Below are positions 26,434 to 35,074 of a stretch of DNA of 64,000 nucleotides, in pieces. The stretch is from Caulobacteraceae bacterium PMMR1 (lineage in GTDB: Bacteria > Pseudomonadota > Alphaproteobacteria > Caulobacterales > Caulobacteraceae). The notes under the pieces were generated by a model that saw nothing but the letters and a program-made list of their open reading frames with translations, was not told where the DNA came from and made no database searches. The position numbers and the translations under genes were made by a program. Every line of letters begins with the position of its first letter. Position 1 is the first letter of the stretch. The DNA lies in NCBI GenBank assembly GCA_000733915.1, contig JPOM01000001.1, positions 558,001 through 622,000 of the forward strand. Direction: 5' to 3'.

Positions 26434-27485
26434 GGCGCGGGTCGCGGCCGAGGGACCGCTGAGCATCGCGGAGTTCATGACGGCCTGCCTCCACGACCCG
26501 GAGAGCGGCTATTATGCGACGCGGCCGGCGCTGGGACCGGAGGGCGACTTCATGACCGCGCCCCTGGTCAGCCAGATGTTCGGCGAGCTGATCGGGCTCT
26601 GGGCGGTGGAGACCTGGCTGCGGCTGGGGCGCCCGGAGCCGTTCCGCCTGGTCGAGCTCGGCCCCGGCGACGGCGCCCTCATGGCCGACGCCCTGCGGGC
26701 GGCGCGGGTCGTGCCGGGGTTCCATGAGGCGGCGAGGCTCTGGCTGGTGGAGACCAGCGCGCCGCTCCGCCGGCTGCAGGACCTGAAGCTTGGGGTCTAC
26801 GAGCCTGGCTGGGCCGACAGCCTGGAGGGCGTGGGCGGCGAGGGCCCGCTGATCGTCATCGGCAACGAGATCCTGGACTGCCTGCCCGCCCGCCAGTTCG
26901 TGAGCCTGGGGGCGGGCGCTGGGCGGAGAAGCGGGTGGGACTGAGCCCTGAGGGCCGGCTCGCCTTCGGCCTCGCGCCCGCCCCCGCCGGCTTCGCGCCC
27001 CGCCGGAGCTCGCGCAGGCGCCCCGGGGCGCGGTCGTGGAGGTCTCGCTGGCGCAGGAGGCGCTGGGCTTCCAGCTCGGCTGGCACGTGGCGACGCACGG
27101 GGGCGCGGCCTTGCTGATCGACTACGGGCGGGACAGGCCGGAGCCGGGCGACACGCTGCAGGCGCTCCGCCGGCATCGCAAGGTCAGCGTTCTGGACGCG
27201 CCCGGAACGGCCGACCTGACCGTCCACGCCGACTTTCCCGCCGTCGCCCTCCAGGCCCGCGCCGCCCGCGCCGAGGTCTCGCAGATCCTGACCCAGGCGC
27301 GACTGCTAAAGGCGCTCGGCATCGAGGCCCGCGCCTCCGCCCTGGCCCGCGCCCGTCCTGACCGCGCCGAGGTGATCGGCCGCCAGCTCGATCGGCTGAT
27401 CGGGCCCGACCAGATGGGCGAGCTCTTCAAGGCCCTCGCCATCGCCCAGCCGGGGCTGGCGGTTCCAGGCTTCGACGCGGCATAG
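26366..27485 (+). CDS. SAM-dependent methyltransferase, MidA/NDUFAF7 family (two frameshifts)
   Basis: The relative of mitochondrial NDUFAF7, an arginine methyltransferase for complex I assembly; bacterial members are poorly studied. Family marks are AEFMTACLHDPESGYYAT, GDFMTAPLVSQMFGELIG, the SAM loop ELGPGDGALMADALR and GNEILDCLPARQF. The frame is lost near 26915-26925 and again near 26998-27005; the three pieces join as WAEKRVGLSPEGRLAF and then PELAQAPRGAVVEVSLAQ, ending at 27485. Both breaks are single-base and in G/C runs. Starts at 26366 and 26411 are both possible and overlap lgt. It is followed by pgeF after 7 bp. Confidence 0.82.
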
Positions 27486-27492
27486 GGCCACG

Positions 27493-28272
27493 ATGCGCCT
27501 TGATCCGATCACCTCGCCCTTGCTGGCCGCCCTGCCCGGCGTCCGCCACGGCTTCTTCACCCGCGAAGGGGGCGTCTCGACGGGAATCTACGCCAGCCTC
27601 AACGTCGGCCAGGGCTCGAGGGACGATCCCGAGGCGGTCCGCGAGAACCGCCGGCGCGTGGCGACGCACTTCGGAGCCGAGCCGCACAGGCTCATGACCG
27701 CCTACCAGGTGCATTCGGCGACCGCGCTCATTGTCGAGGGGCCCTGGACGGACCCGAGGCCCCAAGGCGATGCGGTCGTCACCGCGACGCCGGGGCTGGT
27801 GGCGGGCGCGCTTGCAGCGGACTGCGCGCCGGTGCTGCTGGCGGACGCGGAGGCGAGGGTGGTCGCGGCCGCGCACGCAGGCTGGCGGGGCGCGCTGGGC
27901 GGCGTCCTGGAGCAGACCCTCGCCGCCATGGCGAGGCTGGGCGCGGAGCCCGGGCGCATCGTCGCCGTCGTGGGCCCCTGTATCGGGCCGAGCTCCTACG
28001 AGGTGGGGCTGGAGTTCCTGGAGGCGTTCAGGGCCGGCGCCCCGGGGTCTGAGCGCTTCTTCCTGCCGGGCGAGCGCGCGGACAAGCGCCGCTTCGATCT
28101 GCCGGGCTTCGTGCTAGATCGGCTGGCGCGCGCCGGCGTGACCCGGGCGGCGTGGACCGGCCACGACACCTTCGCCGACGCGCCCAGGTTCTTCTCCAAC
28201 CGCCGGGCGACGCATCGCGCCGAGGGCGACTACGGCCGCCTGATCTCCTGCATTATGCTGGAGCTGACATAG
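27493..28272 (+). CDS. pgeF: Peptidoglycan editing factor PgeF (YfiH/LACC1 family)
   Basis: 259 residues, the multicopper-oxidase-like family DUF152. YfiH removes wrongly built (L-Ser-containing) muropeptides in E. coli; related proteins are purine nucleoside-processing enzymes. The zinc-binding and active-site marks are YQVHSATA, ALAADCAPVLLAD, AAHAGWRGALGG and CIGPSSYEVG, all present. It is the last gene of lgt-midA-pgeF and ends in a 20-bp convergent overlap with the ICMT-like gene. Confidence 0.93.
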   Translation: MRLDPITSPLLAALPGVRHGFFTREGGVSTGIYASLNVGQGSRDDPEAVRENRRRVATHFGAEPHRLMTAYQVHSATALIVEGPWTDPRPQGDAVVTATPGLVAGALAADCAPVLLADAEARVVAAAHAGWRGALGGVLEQTLAAMARLGAEPGRIVAVVGPCIGPSSYEVGLEFLEAFRAGAPGSERFFLPGERADKRRFDLPGFVLDRLARAGVTRAAWTGHDTFADAPRFFSNRRATHRAEGDYGRLISCIMLELT

Positions 28273-28756
28273 CCTTCAGCGCCCGCCCCTCCACCGAGAT
28301 CCGGAGCGCCAGGACCGCGAGGTTGAGCAAGCAGAACACAGCAGCGGTGAGCGGCAGGCCGAACGCCAGCGGCAGGACGGGAATCTCGAGCGCCACGACG
28401 AGATAGTTCGGGTGGCTGAGAAAGCGGTACGGCCCCCTGCGGATCAGCGGCGCGCCGGGCAGGACGATGATCCGCGTCGTCCAGCGCTCGCCGAGGCTCG
28501 TCAGCACCCAGAGCCGCGCGGCCTGCAGCCCCGCGAACAGGGCGACCCAGCCCCAGTTCAGGGCGTGGCTCCAGCCCAGCAGCCAGATCGCGGCCAGCCA
28601 GGCGGCGTGCAGCATCACCAGCAGCGGATAGTGCGCACGCCCGATCTCCACCGCTCCCCGGGCGCGAAGCTTGCGCTCGTGATTGCGGCTGACGACCAGC
28701 TCCGCCCCGCGCTGCAGGGTGACCAGCGCAAGCAGGACGACGGACTCAGGGCGCAT
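28253..28756 (-). CDS. Isoprenylcysteine carboxyl methyltransferase-like membrane protein
   Basis: 167 residues with about four to five membrane helices and the ICMT-type motif RRGPYRFLSHPNYLVVALEI. Bacterial members next to type III polyketide synthases (for example Bacillus YpbQ/BpsB) O-methylate alkylpyrones. That precedent and the 11-bp overlap with the PKS gene make methylation of the polyketide product the best guess. It is the third gene of the coq4-like/PKS/ICMT operon. Confidence 0.85.
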   Translation of the reverse strand: MRPESVVLLALVTLQRGAELVVSRNHERKLRARGAVEIGRAHYPLLVMLHAAWLAAIWLLGWSHALNWGWVALFAGLQAARLWVLTSLGERWTTRIIVLPGAPLIRRGPYRFLSHPNYLVVALEIPVLPLAFGLPLTAAVFCLLNLAVLALRISVEGRALKAMSAPA

Positions 28757-29837
28757 CGGCGGGCCCGAGGGTCAGGAAGTGCGCCGAGAAGCCGGGGCCG
28801 AGGCTCGCCATGACCAGGCGTCCGGTCTCGCCCGCGGACAGAACCCGGTCCAGCACGAAGAACACCGTCGGCGCGCTCATGTTGCCGAAGTCGCTCAGCA
28901 CCGCCCGCTCCTGATCGAGCGCCCCGTCGGGCAGGTCGAGCACCGTCTCGAGCGCGGTCAGCACCTTGGCGCCGCCGGGGTGGCAAACGAAGCGGGCGAC
29001 CTCGGTCCCGGGCGCGCCGGCCAGATAGCCGTGCGCGGCCTGGCCCATCTCGCGGGTCACGAACGCGGGCAGGGAGCTCGCCAGCACGACGCCAAGCCCG
29101 CCCTCGTCGACGCGCCAGCCCATAATGTCCAAGGTGTCCGGCCAGGTGTGCTCGCCGGAGCGCTCCACCACGCGGCCTCGCGCGGAGGCGTCCGCGATCA
29201 GCACGGCGGCCGCGGCGCCGTCCCCGAACAGGGCGGTGGCCACGACATTGGCCTTGGTCGCCTCGTCCGGACGACAGCTCAGCGAGCAGAGCTCGACCAC
29301 CACCAGCAGCACCGGGCGGCCAGGCTCGGCCTCCGCCAGGCGCGCCGCGATCGACAGCCCCGCGACCCCGCCGCCGCAGCCCAGGCCGAAGACCGGCGTT
29401 CGCCGGACGGTGTTGGAAAAGCCCATCCGAGGCAGGACGCGCGCCTCCAGGCTGGGGGTCGCCACGCCGGTGGAGGAGACGGTCACAACGGCGGCGACCT
29501 CGCCGGGGCTCAGGCCGGCCTTGGCGAGGGCCGCCTGCGCCGCCTCCATGAACAGCGCGTCCGCAGCTTCGGCATAGACGGCGTTGCGCTCCGGCCAGGG
29601 GCGCGGCGCGACGTACCAGTCCATGGGGCGCACCGTACGCCGGGTGCGGATGCCGGTGTTGGCGAACAGCTCGAGCAGGTCGGAGGTGCGAAACACCTTG
29701 CCGCCGAACGCCTCCGCCGTACGGGCCGCGGCCACGTCCTGATCGGCCTCAAAGGGTGGGACGGCGGTCGCATAGGCGAGGAGGCGCGCGCGCAGGCCGG
29801 GTCGTTCAGGCTGCGACGAGCCCGGCTGGGGGCTCAA
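28746..29837 (-). CDS. Type III polyketide synthase
   Basis: 363 residues, a chalcone-synthase-like homodimeric enzyme that extends a fatty acyl starter with malonyl-CoA to give alkylpyrones, alkylresorcinols or alkylresorcylic acids. The catalytic triad is Cys154 (FGLGCGGGVAG), His286 (VCHPGGA) and Asn319 (SDFGNMSAPT). Starter specificity cannot be read from the sequence; bacterial homologues of this type usually take long acyl chains. Translation begins at TTG 29837, which overlaps the coq4-like stop (TTGA), so the two are coupled. Confidence 0.93.
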   Translation of the reverse strand: MSPQPGSSQPERPGLRARLLAYATAVPPFEADQDVAAARTAEAFGGKVFRTSDLLELFANTGIRTRRTVRPMDWYVAPRPWPERNAVYAEAADALFMEAAQAALAKAGLSPGEVAAVVTVSSTGVATPSLEARVLPRMGFSNTVRRTPVFGLGCGGGVAGLSIAARLAEAEPGRPVLLVVVELCSLSCRPDEATKANVVATALFGDGAAAAVLIADASARGRVVERSGEHTWPDTLDIMGWRVDEGGLGVVLASSLPAFVTREMGQAAHGYLAGAPGTEVARFVCHPGGAKVLTALETVLDLPDGALDQERAVLSDFGNMSAPTVFFVLDRVLSAGETGRLVMASLGPGFSAHFLTLGPADAP

Positions 29838-30646
29838 GCGGGCTGCGCCTGGGGCGTCTCAGCCGCGCCGGCCTGAGGTTCAGCGCGCGTCTGCAGCTGG
29901 CGGTCGCGGGCGGGCTCGGGGATGGACAGGTACACGCGCGGCTCCCGTATGTTCAGCTGGGCCCGGGCGGCGAAGAGCGGCTGGGACAGCAAGGTCTCGT
30001 AATCCTGTCCCAGAAGCCACTCGGCCGCTCGACCGTTCCGATACCCCTCCCAGATCGCCTGCACGTAGGGTTGGCGGCGGTCGTGCCGCCAGTACTGGAA
30101 CGCCGCGGAGGCGGCGATGAAGGCCCAGCCCAGCCCGCCTGTCTGGGCGTAGCTGAAGGCGACCAGGCACGCCTCGCCCAGGGCGTCGCGGCCATAGCCG
30201 GTCAGCACGTGCCAGAGGTCGTGGATGTCGCGCGTGCGCCGGCCGAACCAGGCGACCGGATGCTCCACCACGATCTCCTCGGGCTTCAGCCCCTTGCGGC
30301 TCTCCTCCGCAAGGCCCTGCGAGCTCAGGCCTTCGCGGCGGGTGAACTCGGCGTAGGCGTGGCCGAGCGTGCCGGGCGCGAAGGCCTCCACATAGGCGCG
30401 GTCGTCGAGCAGCTCGGCCAGTTCCAGCCGCCGATAGGCCTGGCGGGCGCCCTCGCGGGTTCGGAGCAGGCGGTGATAGCCGTTCAAGGTCGAGCGCCCG
30501 TTCAGGGCCCGCATGATCTCGAAGACCTGCTGCGTGTCCTCCTTGTCCGCGATCAGCCGGCGCATGGCGCGCACCGCCGTCAAGGGCCGGAGGCGGTAGG
30601 GGTCGCGGCTGCCTTGCAGCCGTGGGAAACGTCGAGGGGCGGTCAT
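29834..30646 (-). CDS. Coq4-family protein
   Basis: 270 residues. The zinc/iron motif HDxxHx11E is perfect: His142-Asp143, His146 and Glu158 (IHDLWHVLTGYGRDALGEA). Coq4 is needed for ubiquinone synthesis and has been shown to perform the C1 decarboxylation-hydroxylation of the ring. Here the gene heads an operon with a type III PKS and a methyltransferase, so a role on the polyketide ring is possible; a normal role in ubiquinone synthesis cannot be excluded. ATG 30646 is preferred over 30697. The C-terminal 20 residues are Ala/Gln-rich. Confidence 0.88.
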   Translation of the reverse strand: MTAPRRFPRLQGSRDPYRLRPLTAVRAMRRLIADKEDTQQVFEIMRALNGRSTLNGYHRLLRTREGARQAYRRLELAELLDDRAYVEAFAPGTLGHAYAEFTRREGLSSQGLAEESRKGLKPEEIVVEHPVAWFGRRTRDIHDLWHVLTGYGRDALGEACLVAFSYAQTGGLGWAFIAASAAFQYWRHDRRQPYVQAIWEGYRNGRAAEWLLGQDYETLLSQPLFAARAQLNIREPRVYLSIPEPARDRQLQTRAEPQAGAAETPQAQPA

Positions 30647-30721
30647 GGTCGTCCCGGGTTGCGGTCCCAAGGTGAGGGCGCAGGCCGAGCTTCGCAAGCG
30701 CTGCGCGCGGGCCGGGCCTGC

Positions 30722-31143
30722 TTAGGCCACGCCGGCGAGGGCGGCGGCTTCCCGCAGCGGCAGCACGCGCAGGCCCCTGCGCGCCACGCTCTCGATCACG
30801 CGCGCCAGCCGGCACGGCCTTCAGCTGCCCGAGGTCCATTCGGCCCGCGTTCAGCCCCGGCCAGATGCCGCGCGCGAGGCTGAAGCGGCCGGCGATCAGC
30901 GCCTTCTTGTCCAGGCTCGCATCGCCGAAGGGATAGGCGAAGCTGACGGGCGCGGAGCCCGGGGCGGCCTGACGCAGGAAGTCGGCGTTGCGCGCCAGGT
31001 CGTCGACGACCTCGGCCTTGGGCGTGACCGGCAGGCTGGCGCGCGCCCGGACGGGGATGTTGCGAGTGGTTCGGACGCGCAGCGCGGTGGCCGCCCGCGC
31101 CAGCAGGGGGCGGGGCGGCTCAGGCGTGTGCAGCGCCTCCACC
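30722..31143 (-). pseudogene. Polysaccharide deacetylase, C-terminal remnant
   Basis: A frame from about 31143 encodes ASLPVTPKAEVVDDLARNAD, then SFAYPFGDASLDKKAL and ARGIWPGLNAGRMDLGQLKAV, the C-terminal half of an NodB-type deacetylase. The metal-binding TFDDG motif and the whole N-terminal half are missing. Near 30805-30815 the frame shifts, and a final piece (RVIESVARRGLRVLPLREAA) ends at TAA 30722. With the start lost and the C-terminus shifted it cannot be functional as read. Similar deacetylases act on holdfast and other exopolysaccharides. Confidence 0.65.
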
Positions 31144-31146
31144 AAT

Positions 31147-31272
31147 TCAGTAGCTGCCCTTCTGCAGCAGCACGGCGGGCACGGTCCAGAGCATGATCCA
31201 GAGGTCGAGCCCGATCGACTCGCGCTTGGCGTAGAGCGCGTCGAGCGCGACCCGCTGACGCGCTCGCGTTGC
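31147..31272 (-). pseudogene. Undecaprenyl-phosphate sugar transferase, C-terminal fragment
   Basis: About 40 residues ending at TGA 31147-31149: RVALDALYAKRESIGLDLWI, then MLWTVPAVLLQKGSY. This is the characteristic end of bacterial sugar transferases (WcaJ/ExoY/HfsE type), whose C-termini read like LWLDLKILLxTxPxVLxxxxAY. An in-frame stop lies directly upstream, and the catalytic domain is absent from the window. It abuts the deacetylase remnant on the same strand; together they look like the ruins of an exopolysaccharide locus. Confidence 0.6.
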
Positions 31273-31327
31273 TCAAGCCAAGCCGCGTTGAACTCTGGAC
31301 GCCGAGCTTTGTTCCTGAAGGTCGCGG

Positions 31328-31990
31328 TCAGCGCGCGACGGGGAAGGCATAGACGCCGGTGCGCTTGACCTCGGCGTCCTCGAGCTCCCGCGAGGTCGCA
31401 ACCCGGTACTCCGCCAGGCGCTGCAGACGCTGACGCGGGAAATAGGTGCGGCCGGGATCGCCGATCAACACCCGCACGCCGCGCCCATGCGCCTGCTCCA
31501 GCCAGGCCATCACGCGCTCGGCCAGCGGCCGCTCGTAGCAGACGTCCGCCGCGATCAGCAGGTCGCAGTCGGGCGGGGGGGTCTCCAGCAGATCGCGGCC
31601 GGTGAAGGCGACCTGCACCCCGTTCGCGGCCGCGTTCAGCGCCACCGCCGCCTCGCAGACCGGGTCGATGTCCGCAGCGAGCGCCGATTGCGCCCCCGCC
31701 GTCATCGCCGCGATAGCGACCAGCCCCGAGCCGGTCGCGACATCGACCACCCGCGCCCCGCGCACCGCCTCGGGATGGTCGAGCAGCCAGCGCGCCACCG
31801 CCTGGCCGCCGGCCCAGGCGAAGGCCCAGAACGGCGGCGGCAGGCCGAGTTCGCCCAGCTCCTCCTCCGTCATGCGCCAGATGGGCGTGATCTCGGAGGC
31901 GAGGTGCAGCTTCAGCTCCGGCGTGTGCGGCGGGGCCTGCAGCCTCGTGTGCTCCAGAATGAAGCTGCGCCAGTCGCGCTCTGCGGCCAT
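31328..31990 (-). CDS. Class I SAM-dependent methyltransferase (ETFB-lysine/PrmA-like)
   Basis: 220 residues. The fold marks are PPPFWAFAWAGGQAVARWLL and the SAM motif VVDVATGSGLVAIAAMTAGA, then ADIDP and DLLIAADVCYE in the post-motif region. This group includes the lysine methyltransferase of electron-transfer flavoprotein beta and PrmA-like enzymes; the true target is unknown. ATG 31990 has GGAG 9 bases upstream; the longer reading to 32026 is not supported. It is divergent from the secreted protein gene, with 85 bp between the starts. Confidence 0.82.
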   Translation of the reverse strand: MAAERDWRSFILEHTRLQAPPHTPELKLHLASEITPIWRMTEEELGELGLPPPFWAFAWAGGQAVARWLLDHPEAVRGARVVDVATGSGLVAIAAMTAGAQSALAADIDPVCEAAVALNAAANGVQVAFTGRDLLETPPPDCDLLIAADVCYERPLAERVMAWLEQAHGRGVRVLIGDPGRTYFPRQRLQRLAEYRVATSRELEDAEVKRTGVYAFPVAR

Positions 31991-32075
31991 GGGTGAGGCT
32001 CCTCCGCGGGGGCAAGCTCTTGTCAAGGTAAGGTTAATGTGGCGGACTACGCGAGCTTGGCTGGGGAGCGGGCGC

Positions 32076-32798
32076 GTGGCGTACAGCAGGTCGATGACGG
32101 CGGCGGTCGCGGGGGCGATCGTCTCGGGGGCGATCGTCGCGGGGATGGCGAGCGCCGACGCAGCCTGCGCTCAGGACGCCCTGGCGCGCACGCGCCTGAA
32201 CGGGGCGGTGTTCGCCCACTCCGACCCGAGCCTCGTGGCCGGCGCGTGGCAGGGCGTGGTGCGAATGGTGTTCGTGCCGGGCTACGGCCTGGTGCGGGGC
32301 GATGCGCCCTTGCCCCTCCGCCAGGACTTGCCGACACCGGAGCTCACGCCGGCGCAGGACGCCGGCGGCGTCTCCGCCCCGCTGTTCCGGCCCGTCTTCA
32401 GCGCCACGCAGGACGCGACCGGCTACAGCCGGCGCTTCGGCGCCCTGTTCACCCTGCCGCGGAGCAAGCCGTTGCCTTTCGGGCTGCAGCGGGCGGAGCC
32501 GGCGGCGCGGGCGTCCCGCTGGTTCGTCTATGGCCTCAGCGGCCGCCAGACCCTCGGCCTTACCCTGGCCGGGCCCGAAGGCCCGGGCGCGGTGCTGTTG
32601 GACCGGGTGGGCTACTCGGGGGCGAGCTCGATCGGCGCGGGCTGGCGCTCCGGCGGGCTGGAGGCGCTCATCGGCTACACCCACGGCAAGATCCACGTGC
32701 AGACGTTCGGCGCCCACGGCCAGCCGGAGGAGAAGGTCGGCCTCATGCTTCGGCTGAGCGAGCCCCCGCCCAAGCCCGCCGCGCGCCCGCCGGAGTAA
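32076..32798 (+). CDS. Secreted protein of unknown function
   Basis: 240 residues from GTG 32076, which has GGGGAG about 7 bases upstream. A signal peptide is clear (MTAAVAGAIVSGAIVAG, cleavage near ADAACAQ). The mature part is mixed beta-rich, with no motif I recognise; the segments RWFVYGLSGRQTLGL and WRSGGLEALIGYTHGK and the lack of cysteines resemble small outer-membrane or periplasmic beta proteins. The C-terminus is Pro-rich. Upstream lies a TTAA-containing stretch at about 32034. Confidence 0.65.
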   Translation: MAYSRSMTAAVAGAIVSGAIVAGMASADAACAQDALARTRLNGAVFAHSDPSLVAGAWQGVVRMVFVPGYGLVRGDAPLPLRQDLPTPELTPAQDAGGVSAPLFRPVFSATQDATGYSRRFGALFTLPRSKPLPFGLQRAEPAARASRWFVYGLSGRQTLGLTLAGPEGPGAVLLDRVGYSGASSIGAGWRSGGLEALIGYTHGKIHVQTFGAHGQPEEKVGLMLRLSEPPPKPAARPPE

Positions 32799-32810
32799 GC
32801 CGCGCCGGCT

Positions 32811-33829
32811 TCAGCCGTGCAGGAAGAAGCCTTCGCTCAGGGTGCAGGCCTGGGCGTGCCAGGTCCCGTTCGCCTCGTAGACGCTGATCGCGCGCCCCTG
32901 GTCGTCGACGCCGGCGAGCTCGCCCGGTAGCCCCACCTTGGGCCAGAGGCCGCCGTGGGCGTCCAGCAGCTCCGCCACCACGCCTGAGCTCGTGCGCCAG
33001 CTGGCCAGCAGCCCGCCGTCCTCGGCGGCGAAGGCGTGCACGCTCGCGAGGTCGCCGGTGGTCGCGCCGAGGTCGGTGCGGATCACCTCGCCGCTCAGCG
33101 GATCGAACAGCTCGGCCATGACATCGCCGCCCTGCAGCTAGACGAGGCCGGTGCGGTCGTCCGCCAGGGTGATCGCCTGGGGTGTGCGCCTGGAGCGCGA
33201 AGGTGGTGTGCCAGGGATCGAGGTCCGGGCCGAGGCTGAGCACGTCCGTGGTCGCCTTGCCGCTCGCATCGAACAGCTTGAGCTTGAGGCCCGTCGCCAG
33301 GCTCGCCTCGTCCTTGGGCGCGTTCAGCCACGTCTCGGCGAAGCCGCCGCCGCTGAGCGCGGCAAAGCCGGTCGCGAAGGTGGAGACGTGCGCGCCCGTG
33401 TCGCCGCCCGACGATGAGGACGTCCCGCCCCGCGTCGGCAGGGGATCGCCCGGCTTGAGGTAGGTCGCCGCGCCGCCGTCCCAGCTCACGGTGTAGCGGC
33501 CGTCCCGCGTCGAGGTCAGGGTGGGCGAGCCCGGGCTGGCGAGGCCGGCGATCTGGGCGGGCGCGATCGGCGCGCCATCGGCTCCGTACTCGCCGACATA
33601 GATCCGGTTCAGGCCGCCGGCGAGCGGATGCCCGGCGAAGGCGACCGCATAGCCCCCGTCCGCCAGGCCGACGACAGACGCCCCCGACGGGCGCGCCGTC
33701 GCTGGTGAACAGCTGGGTCCCGAACCCGCCCGGCACAGTGCGGGAGGTGACGTCGTCGCCATCCGCCAGTCGCGTGGGTTGGCTGAGAGGGGCGCTGGTG
33801 AACAGAGCGGAGCCGGACGCGTCGGCCAT
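32811..33829 (-). pseudogene. Repeat protein resembling RTX-adhesin N-terminal repeats, inactivated
   Basis: From ATG 33829 the frame encodes MADASGSALFTSAPL and a run of repeated units like VVGLADGGYAVAFAG, PTLTSTRDGRYTVSWDG, GFAALSGGGFAETW and VHAFAAEDGGLLASW, which recall the [ADGG-(Y/F)-VV-W] beta repeats of large calcium-binding secreted proteins. No signal peptide is present. The reading frame changes near 33681-33690 and near 33178-33183, and a true stop codon (TAG, 33138-33140) interrupts the third frame. Three independent lesions favour a genuine pseudogene. Confidence 0.6.
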
Positions 33830-33931
33830 GATACATTCCCCCGAAAAGCAAGCACTTACGGGGGGCAACAGAACCCTCGGAACCGGGTTCCTAAGGCCGA
33901 GCTCGGATTCTGGCGGGTTTGCGGCGAAATC

Positions 33932-35074
33932 TTAGAGCAGGCTGCCGCGACCGCTGGTGATCTCCAGATAGCGGTGCACGCGCACGGACTGCACGAGGCC
34001 GAAACCGACCATGACCGTGACCATGACCGTCCCGCCATAGCTCATCAGCGGCATGGGCACGCCCACCACGGGCGCCAGCCCCATGACCATGGCGGCGTTG
34101 ATCAGGACGTAGAGGGCGAAGGTCACGGTCACGCCCGCCGCGCTCAGGCGGCCGAAGTGGCTGTGCGAGACCGAAGCGACCCGAAGCGCGATGGCCACCA
34201 CGCCGGCGTAGAGGGCGAGCAGGCCCACGCAACCGATCAGGCCGAACTCCTCCGCGAAGGTGGAGAACACGAAGTCGGTGTGCTTCTCGGGCAGGAAGTT
34301 CAGCTGGCTCTGGGTGCCGAGGCCATAGCCCTTGCCCAACAGGCCGCCGGAGCCGAGCGCGATCTTGGACTGCAGGATGTGATAGCCGGTGCCGGAGGGG
34401 TCCTCCTCCGGGTGCAGGAAGGTCAGCACGCGCTTGCGCTGATAGTCCTTCAGCACGAACATGATGAAGGGCGGTACCGCCGCGCAGGCCATGATCGCGC
34501 CCGCGGCGAGCAGACGCCAGCTCAGCCCGGCCAGGAACATGACGCCGGCGCCGGTGAACACCAGCAGAAGCGCGGTGCCGAGGTCGGGCTGCTTGGCGAC
34601 GAGCAGCGTCGGCAGGCCGATCAGGGCGGCGGGGATCAGAAGCTTCCAGCTGAGCTGCGCCTCGCGCGCGCTGATGCCGTGGTAGAAGCGCGCGAGCGCC
34701 ATCACGAGGCCGATCTTCATGACCTCGGAGGGCTGGATGCCGAAGATCCAGCGCTTGGCCCCTAGCGAGGTGTGGCCCAGCACCGGCACCAGCAGCAGCA
34801 GGAACAGCGCGAAGGCGTAGATCGGATAGGCGAGGGCGAACCAGGCCCTGAGGTCCACGAAGGACAGCACCAGCATCAGGGCGAAGCACAGGCCGAAGCG
34901 GATCATGTGCTTGTCCGCCCACGGGCCCCAGCTGTTGCCGGCGGCGGAGTAGAGGATCATGCCGCCGATGCCGGCGACGGCCAGCAGCAGGGCGCAGAGC
35001 CGCCAGTCGATCTCGGCGATCTTCTCCGTCAGCCGCTCGCGCTGGCCGGGGCGGGTGAGGGCGCTGGCGGTCAT
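33932..35074 (-). CDS. rodA: Rod-shape glycosyltransferase RodA
   Basis: 380 residues with about ten membrane helices, SEDS family. RodA polymerises lipid II for side-wall synthesis together with PBP2. Conserved marks are LGAKRWIFGIQPSEVMKI, VAKQPDLGTALL, and the loop FVFSTFAEEFGL; the final VPMPLMSYGGTVM is characteristic. The start overlaps the PBP2 stop (ATGA), so the pair is coupled, as expected for enzymes that work as one complex. Confidence 0.96.
   Translation of the reverse strand: MTASALTRPGQRERLTEKIAEIDWRLCALLLAVAGIGGMILYSAAGNSWGPWADKHMIRFGLCFALMLVLSFVDLRAWFALAYPIYAFALFLLLLVPVLGHTSLGAKRWIFGIQPSEVMKIGLVMALARFYHGISAREAQLSWKLLIPAALIGLPTLLVAKQPDLGTALLLVFTGAGVMFLAGLSWRLLAAGAIMACAAVPPFIMFVLKDYQRKRVLTFLHPEEDPSGTGYHILQSKIALGSGGLLGKGYGLGTQSQLNFLPEKHTDFVFSTFAEEFGLIGCVGLLALYAGVVAIALRVASVSHSHFGRLSAAGVTVTFALYVLINAAMVMGLAPVVGVPMPLMSYGGTVMVTVMVGFGLVQSVRVHRYLEITSGRGSLL

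Noticed and set aside
29880-32015. 711-residue minus-strand frame across the Coq4-like gene and the decayed region
   Set aside because: It merges pieces of several real genes in one frame; only the deacetylase part is meaningful.
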